Source: Snodgrassella sp.
Lineage (GTDB): Bacteria; Pseudomonadota; Gammaproteobacteria; Burkholderiales; Neisseriaceae
DNA length: 62,609 bases
Direction of reading: 5' to 3'
Assembly: GCA_024103515.1 (NCBI GenBank)
Contig: JAGGIK010000009.1
Location: 1 to 62,609, forward strand
The notes beneath the pieces were generated by a model, which saw only the letters and a program-made list of their open reading frames with translations, ran no database searches and was not told where the DNA came from. The translations under genes and the position numbers were made by a program. Shown here piece by piece: positions 59,101 to 62,609 of the stretch (the first letter of the stretch is position 1; each line of letters begins with the position of its first letter).

Positions 59101-59678
59101 GGATCTTTTTCCAGAGGAGCCCAGCGAGTCATTGGTTGAAGGCTAAAATAAAAATCGTCCTTATATTTATCTAATATATCAGACAATACGTGTTTAACCA
59201 TTGTCATTTTGTTTATGTCTTTGCCATTCTCATCTTTGGTTCTTTCGCAAAAACCGTAATAAATACTCTTGTGTTGTTCTACTGGCAGATCAGAATCATC
59301 AATGAGATCATATAAATTGCCCAGATCAGGTATCCCGTCTACTCTGTCATTTTCCGCACTCCAAGGAGAAGCAACACCCCAGTTATTACATTTTTTTGTA
59401 TTGGGATCAAGGCTTTTGCAAGTGTAAGTATAATATCTACAGCTCCAGCCCATAGGATCATTCATACTGCCTGAATCATCAATATAGAAAGTGATATTTG
59501 GCTTAATATTGAAAGCTGTTGTAGTAGTTGATTTACTTTGCAGATGTAAAGGTATGTCGGCAAAAGTTTTGCTTGAGGCCTGTGCCTGAAATATAAATAA
59601 ACCAAAAATGCTGGCTATCGCTTTTGAAAGGATTTTTTTACCATTATAAACTTGGGAATTGGCATCCTTATAATCCAT
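56154..59678 (-). CDS. pilY1: Type IV pilus tip-associated protein PilC/PilY1
   Basis: A very large (1174-residue) exported PilY1/PilC-type adhesin and pilus-biogenesis factor. A signal region (IASIFGLFIFQAQASS, about 20-35) precedes a vWA-like domain with the MIDAS sequence FYIDDSGSM (around 65-73) and inserted Cys-rich loops. The C-terminal half is the seven-bladed propeller: TSANDGMVYVFGATDDP (around 530) and the calcium site DLDNDGVADLVYAGDYGGNL (around 880-900). The ATG at 59678 follows GTGGAGAG; an upstream in-frame ATG at 59711 adds 11 residues without a good site. The last about 60 residues are Cys- and Pro-rich. No other pilus gene adjoins it. Confidence 0.93.
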   Translation of the reverse strand: MDYKDANSQVYNGKKILSKAIASIFGLFIFQAQASSKTFADIPLHLQSKSTTTTAFNIKPNITFYIDDSGSMNDPMGWSCRYYTYTCKSLDPNTKKCNNWGVASPWSAENDRVDGIPDLGNLYDLIDDSDLPVEQHKSIYYGFCERTKDENGKDINKMTMVKHVLSDILDKYKDDFYFSLQPMTRWAPLEKDPKNPNGPYIYPNYNQFYDTSTKDGYEFIRDHIIGNKTYNIEGLIPYGGTPTALRLNAVVRNTIINKLQYRCQKSYLILLTDGLDVGTVPITDSTYYAGVLGYGYDGYFDGDQIRSNIAVNIPLLLNYYTTTLANKSFGKYSYTKDFVTQDGAAYITTTNKINDKRLYDNAGQPWDGPNPLAGESGHSKNFTQTAQTFTIGVGLGNKALTPMQKTAHEYLLNGASPKPSYDPITNPNAKFFFNANSKHDILDAFENIFQQISGETKTTTTNVTSRAPTVAITGGSSGNSTVTAQIETGSWSSKICIHAKNDIDHTSCDRQPTYANRQLLLNDGQQTYLYSESLRGLDNDYFKIPNSDNNTSEWLEGLLSWYSRSKPDEQIKKYGFVLDYRQRNKLDANTIDKTRRNIGNILDNPIRSIGDHLSIGADKMNYQKYMITSANDGMVYVFGATDDPQHPYDLKFNYMPMAIERQSNNGSDLVAHYYKDLTDEKYGRDSDHPHRYLLNGGFSVYETEKRKDTSSTIFMVSNMGQAGRGAFAINIGGNDLISGKPIAADNMNSNNWYKDIFLFQTPSGDKNQFGYTIGTPIASRIRVNKDIKASMTSITDHIRMAAFINNGYNYSDNMAHPEAQSPESALYIYDALGIDVGTSGYERTGMAAGEQIAKLVGPGGSGGLSSPVAYDLDNDGVADLVYAGDYGGNLFRFDLRNPDPAKWIATKIFSADAPIIAAPAIYEAESITNQNNANTHKKLVIVFGTGSNIYQSDLNSKDRQAIYGIYDDPDEINDALITKDSLLQQVMIFNGNKGKLSSYPFSQQKYKGWYFKLHEDGERVVAPVEQLLYTGIVTTRSYSVTGDNKPKDPCAATTINERTDVYTRTTQFNARTGGALTRNDPYLDLDPELSSSVGEQGLIAYTFINGGNEKVSSNSGTFKPLTSPNPTKQQPDKCFQSPPIGYDNKGNKLQIGGVKMCSTTLKRLSWREIRTHYI

Positions 59679-61726
59679 AATACAATTACTCTCCACGCAA
59701 TATACTAACACTAACCAGTTAATATAAAGATAAATACATTCTTAAAGTTAAAATAATTAATATTATTACTAATGCAATTATGATTGTTTAAACAAATAGT
59801 AAAAATTTGTTTAATTTTAAATGAATTTAATATTGAATTAATCAAATTTGCTTTTTTTATTAAAAAATATTAATTTTTATGTAAAAAAAATAAGCCAAGG
59901 TCATTTATTTTTAAATAACTTGCTTTTTATAGTAAATATATCAAAAGATAATATTTTAATTAATCTTATAAAATATATTAATAATTTTATTAAATTCATG
60001 TAATTATAATACAAATTATGAAAATTGATTAAAATTTTAATGATGATTATGAAAAGTGGTGGTGAAAGTATTAAATGAGATAATCATTATTTTGGTTTTG
60101 ATATGCTGTATTGATAACTATTTTGGGCAAATTTAGCCTTTGAATTATTATAAATAAAATAGTTCTGCACAAAATTTAAATGATTCATAATAAGAAGTGA
60201 ATATAAAACGACTAATATTACTTTAGTCATAAATTGCAAAATATAATTTAATTAACTGAGTCAGTTTTAATTTCTCTGGGTGATAAATATTTAAGTTGAT
60301 TCGATATTTATACAGGTTAAAGGTAGGCTGCATTGGGCAGGAATTATTGCTATTAGTTTGATTATACATCTATTGTGTTTATGTAAATTTGGCTATTCCA
60401 CGGGCTATTTTTACCTTGATAGTAATGGAGAAATTGCTTGTAGCGGTGTTGAAAATGTCTCTAGCTGGTGTAGTAGCGATGGTTTTGATTGGTGGTTGGG
60501 TATATTTAGTCAAGGATACAAATGAGTCCATGGCTGGAGTTAATATTCAACAACAACTAGATGGTTTCTTTATTGTGGTCAATACTAGGTTGTGTGTGGT
60601 TTTTCAGATAGAGAATAGTTATTTTGGCTGTAATGATATTACAATGACCTACGCCTGGATATAGCGAATGTTTATTCAGCTTAACGGATGGGTTACTACA
60701 GGTTCGTCGATCAATTTCACTCTATAGTTGGTCCGCATTATCGACTTTCTTCTCAATGCTAAGCCATTAATGGATTTTGCAGTTACAGTTGAAATAATCT
60801 TAGGCAAGTTTTGATCACTGTAGTTAAAGTTATTGTATCTATCTATGTCATATTTGGGCATAATGATTTTTAAATATGGTTACGCGCAAAAAGTACAGTT
60901 GAACGCTGCCACTTTATTAATTACATTTGATATCGGCATCGTTGCGTGATTCTATATTATTGTGATGTTTCTATCGGCTATTAAAGTGGAGTGTCATCGG
61001 TTTCATCATCATGAGGCAGGTTCATGTACGATTCCTCCGAGCAAGTTTTACATGTATTACCCACCAGATTGCGAGCAATAACTGGAAATTTACTGGTTAC
61101 CTAAATTTCGTGGTAAATTCCAGGTTTTTTGAAATGACTAAGATCCTGTTTGTGTTTTTCTATTCACCATGCCCATCGATCGATCAGATGGCAAAATACA
61201 TGATATAAAGATAAATACTGATGTGGTCTATTAAAGCATTTTAATTGAATACATGCGTCGATATGTGTTACAGCTATATCGAGTCTCCGGGGTTTTTCGT
61301 TAAATCTGTATTGATAAACGCAATCGGCTGCTATATGTCAATTTACCATTAGAGTCTAGTATCCTTATACTAATTAGTAATTGATGATTAATGGCGATTT
61401 TGTTTGGTAACACTTTACAAAAAAAATGATGTTGAGTTTGATACTATAAAACGAGGTGAGCATAGATGTGCATTAGGATATAGCAAAATATTTTTCGGCA
61501 TCCATGTACTTATTGATTTAATGTTGCATAAACCATTAAAAAGGAGATTTGATAACAGCTTATTTGTATCTATACAGTTGCGAGAATGGTTTTTGTTGGT
61601 GTGGGACAGTTTGTCTAATATTATAATTTGACGCTAGGCTATAAAAATTTAATTACTGATTATGAAATATTTCATGTTTTAAAATAGTGAATTATAAAAT
61701 AATTGTGCTTTGTGGTAAAAAAAAGC
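59679..61726. other. 2-kb gene-poor region between pilY1 and the tRNA genes
   Basis: AT-rich (59740-60050 extremely so), without a recognisable gene. Around 60320-60664 two overlapping frames compete: one of 91 codons from 60389 (a hydrophobic start with LKMSLAGVVAMVLIGGWVYL) and one without ATG reading HWAGIIAISLIIHLLCLCKF, then GYSTGYFYLDSNGEIACSGV and a stop at 60525. The second looks like a decayed small membrane or pilin-like protein. A 61-codon minus-strand frame (60861-60676) is of unknown status. The 5' end holds the pilY1 promoter. Confidence 0.4.
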
Positions 61727-61755
61727 TTGCTCAGTTCTTTACTCTATGATTAAAT
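61727..61755 (+). promoter_or_regulatory. Promoter candidate of the tRNA cluster
   Basis: TTGCTC (61727-61732) and TTAAAT (61750-61755) are 17 bases apart. Transcription would begin about 61762, right before the decayed tRNA-Val and 120 bases before tRNA-Asp. The spacing is good but the -35 is only a moderate match. Confidence 0.45.
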
Positions 61756-61773
61756 ACGCGCCTCAACAGTAGA

Positions 61774-61851
61774 GAGTGATGAGTTCTGTTGATGGTAGAG
61801 TATCTGCTTTACAAGCATCAATCAGCGGTTTAATTTGATCATCACCCACTA
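61774..61851 (+). pseudogene. Decayed tRNA-Val copy
   Basis: The sequence GAGTGATGAGTTCTGTTGAT..., then GGTAGAGTATCTGCTTTACA, and ending GATCATCACCCACTA, aligns over its length with the intact tRNA-Val at 61983-62058. The anticodon loop CTTTACAAG keeps TAC, but the D-arm, variable region and T-arm carry many changes (GGTTTAATTTGAT in place of GGTTCGACTCCGT) and the CCA is now CTA. It cannot fold properly. Confidence 0.75.
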
Positions 61852-61883
61852 ATTTCTGTTATTATGCATTGCATAGGATATGC

Positions 61884-61960
61884 GCGGTGGTAGCTCAGTT
61901 GGTTAGAGTACCGGCCTGTCACGCCGGGGGTCGCGGGTTCGAGCCCCGTCCGCCGCGCCA
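61884..61960 (+). tRNA. tRNA-Asp (anticodon GTC)
   Basis: The acceptor stem GCGGTGG pairs with CCGCCGC (one G-T pair), the discriminator is G and CCA is encoded. The D-arm is GCTCAGTTGGTTAGAGT. The anticodon stem CCGGC/GCCGG has loop CTGTCAC, anticodon GTC, reading GAC and GAU (a target for queuosine, and queH is in this window). The T-arm is GCGGGTTCGAGCCCCGT. Confidence 0.95.
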
Positions 61961-61982
61961 AAATTGTTATATTGTTTTACTA

Positions 61983-62058
61983 GGGTGATTAGCTCAGTTG
62001 GTAGAGCGTCTGCCTTACAAGCAGAATGTCGGCGGTTCGACTCCGTCATCACCCACCA
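61983..62058 (+). tRNA. tRNA-Val (anticodon TAC)
   Basis: The acceptor stem GGGTGAT pairs with ATCACCC, then A and an encoded CCA. The D-arm is GCTCAGTTGGTAGAGC. The anticodon stem TCTGC/GCAGA has loop CTTACAA, anticodon TAC. The T-arm is GGCGGTTCGACTCCGTC. It lies 22 bases after tRNA-Asp, so the two are one transcript. Confidence 0.96.
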
Positions 62059-62412
62059 ATCATCTTTCCTTACCATCTCTCGCGGAATTATTTCAGATAT
62101 CAGTTTTTAATGTTAATCAGGTTCTGATATTGCGTCGTTACTGTATAATATTCCTTCATTGAATGTTAATATTTTGTCATTAGTATAAAAATAATGGTGA
62201 TGTCTAAACTTGTAGAGGCAATAGAAGCAAGTTTAACAATACTTATAAATAATCTATTGGGTTAATTTATAACATTAAATAATTACAGAAGAAAGAGCCC
62301 TGACTCATTGCTCATTTTGATCATAAGAATAGGTTAAGTTTGAAGATCAACGCTAAAATATTCGACCTAGTATTAAATTTTCAGCTGGATAGGATATATT
62401 AATTGATATAAC
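62059..62412. other. Intergenic region after the tRNA genes
   Basis: About 350 AT-rich bases. No gene and no clear terminator for the tRNA transcript was seen. Its end joins the left part of a type B IS. Confidence 0.45.
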
Positions 62413-62609
62413 TTTTTTAGGGGGTAAGGTAAACTTAACGCTAAAAAGAACAAGATATTGAATTATCAAAAACGCGTACGACGCTATTTTAGTGCTGATT
62501 TTAAAGCACAAATGATTAAACTTGATCAGCAAGGAAAATCGCGCAGTCAATTGATCAAGCAATACGATTTGACACCTTCCGCTTTAGACCGCTGCATAAG
62601 CCAATCTAG
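62413..62609 (+). mobile_element. IS3-family element type B, left part (cut by window edge)
   Basis: TTTTTTAGGGGGTAAGGTAA matches the left part of the type B copy at 56021. OrfA starts at a TTG at 62458 and stays open to the window end (50 codons): NYQKRVRRYFSADFKAQMIK..., then SRSQLIKQYDLTPSALDRCI, an HTH domain of IS3 OrfA proteins. Unlike the two other type B copies this part has no stop, so it may be a younger copy. An ATG is lacking (TTG in place of the ATGAAT seen elsewhere). Confidence 0.75.

Noticed and set aside
62353-62562. 69-codon minus-strand frame at the right end
   Set aside because: It is antisense to the start of the type B IS element and its OrfA HTH region.
1-62609. CRISPR array or prophage
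   Set aside because: I found no regularly spaced direct repeats and no cas, integrase or phage structural genes on either strand.

Overview
The window looks like chromosome from an AT-rich betaproteobacterium of the Neisseriaceae, most probably a Snodgrassella-type gut symbiont. This is inferred from the protein families (a PilC/PilY1 adhesin, a type IV pilin-like protein, a LysM lytic transglycosylase divergent from a small methyltransferase, RNase R, Uup, QueH, an LplT-like transporter) and from the low GC content. No database search was possible. Most of the genes are housekeeping: RNA processing and translation (rnr, prfC, map, rlmB, rluE, darP, queH, uup, tRNA-Leu, tRNA-Asp, tRNA-Val), amino-acid metabolism and transport (trpC, hom, thrE, metQ, a TrpXYZ-like ABC system, a PuuA-like glutamine synthetase homologue), DNA repair (uvrA), and envelope functions (dsbB, mltD, lplT, qmcA-nfeD, a DUF1615 lipoprotein, an MdtD-like efflux pump, pilY1).

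Layout. Bases 1-7.7 kb are an eroded zone with remnants of two different IS3-family elements, a frameshifted secreted-protein gene, a lone Roadblock/LC7 protein and an MFS pump. 7.7-18.6 kb is a mostly minus-strand housekeeping block (queH, rnr, thrE, prfC, ygfZ, an XRE regulator, map, trpC, darP), with tRNA-Leu(CAG) on the plus strand. 18.6-32.5 kb carries pmbA, dsbB, the DUF1615 lipoprotein, uup, a minor-pilin-like gene, hom, an Mth938-like protein, qmcA-nfeD, rlmB and a DUF421 protein, with long non-coding gaps. 33.3-36.4 kb is a decayed minus-strand cassette: the end of an M23 (LytM) peptidase, two lipoproteins and further broken small genes, resembling a toxin/immunity island. 36.7-50.7 kb is housekeeping again (TrpXYZ-like ABC operon, rluE, metQ, uvrA, lplT, mltD, a methyltransferase). 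51.5-56 kb holds the glutamine synthetase homologue between two dead IS3 elements. 56-62.6 kb holds pilY1, a 2 kb near-empty stretch, a tRNA-Asp/tRNA-Val pair preceded by a rotting tRNA-Val copy, and the start of another IS3 element that runs off the window.

Functional links. qmcA and nfeD overlap and are a classic membrane-microdomain pair. The ABC substrate-binding protein, permease and ATPase form one operon with an overlapping stop/start. pilY1 and the prepilin belong to type IV pilus biology but lie about 30 kb apart. metQ has no metN or metI beside it. The main theme outside housekeeping is decay: dead IS copies, frameshifted genes, a pseudo-tRNA and many gene-free gaps, as expected for a host-restricted symbiont. 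The best candidate for something undescribed is the 33.3-36.4 kb peptidase/lipoprotein cassette.
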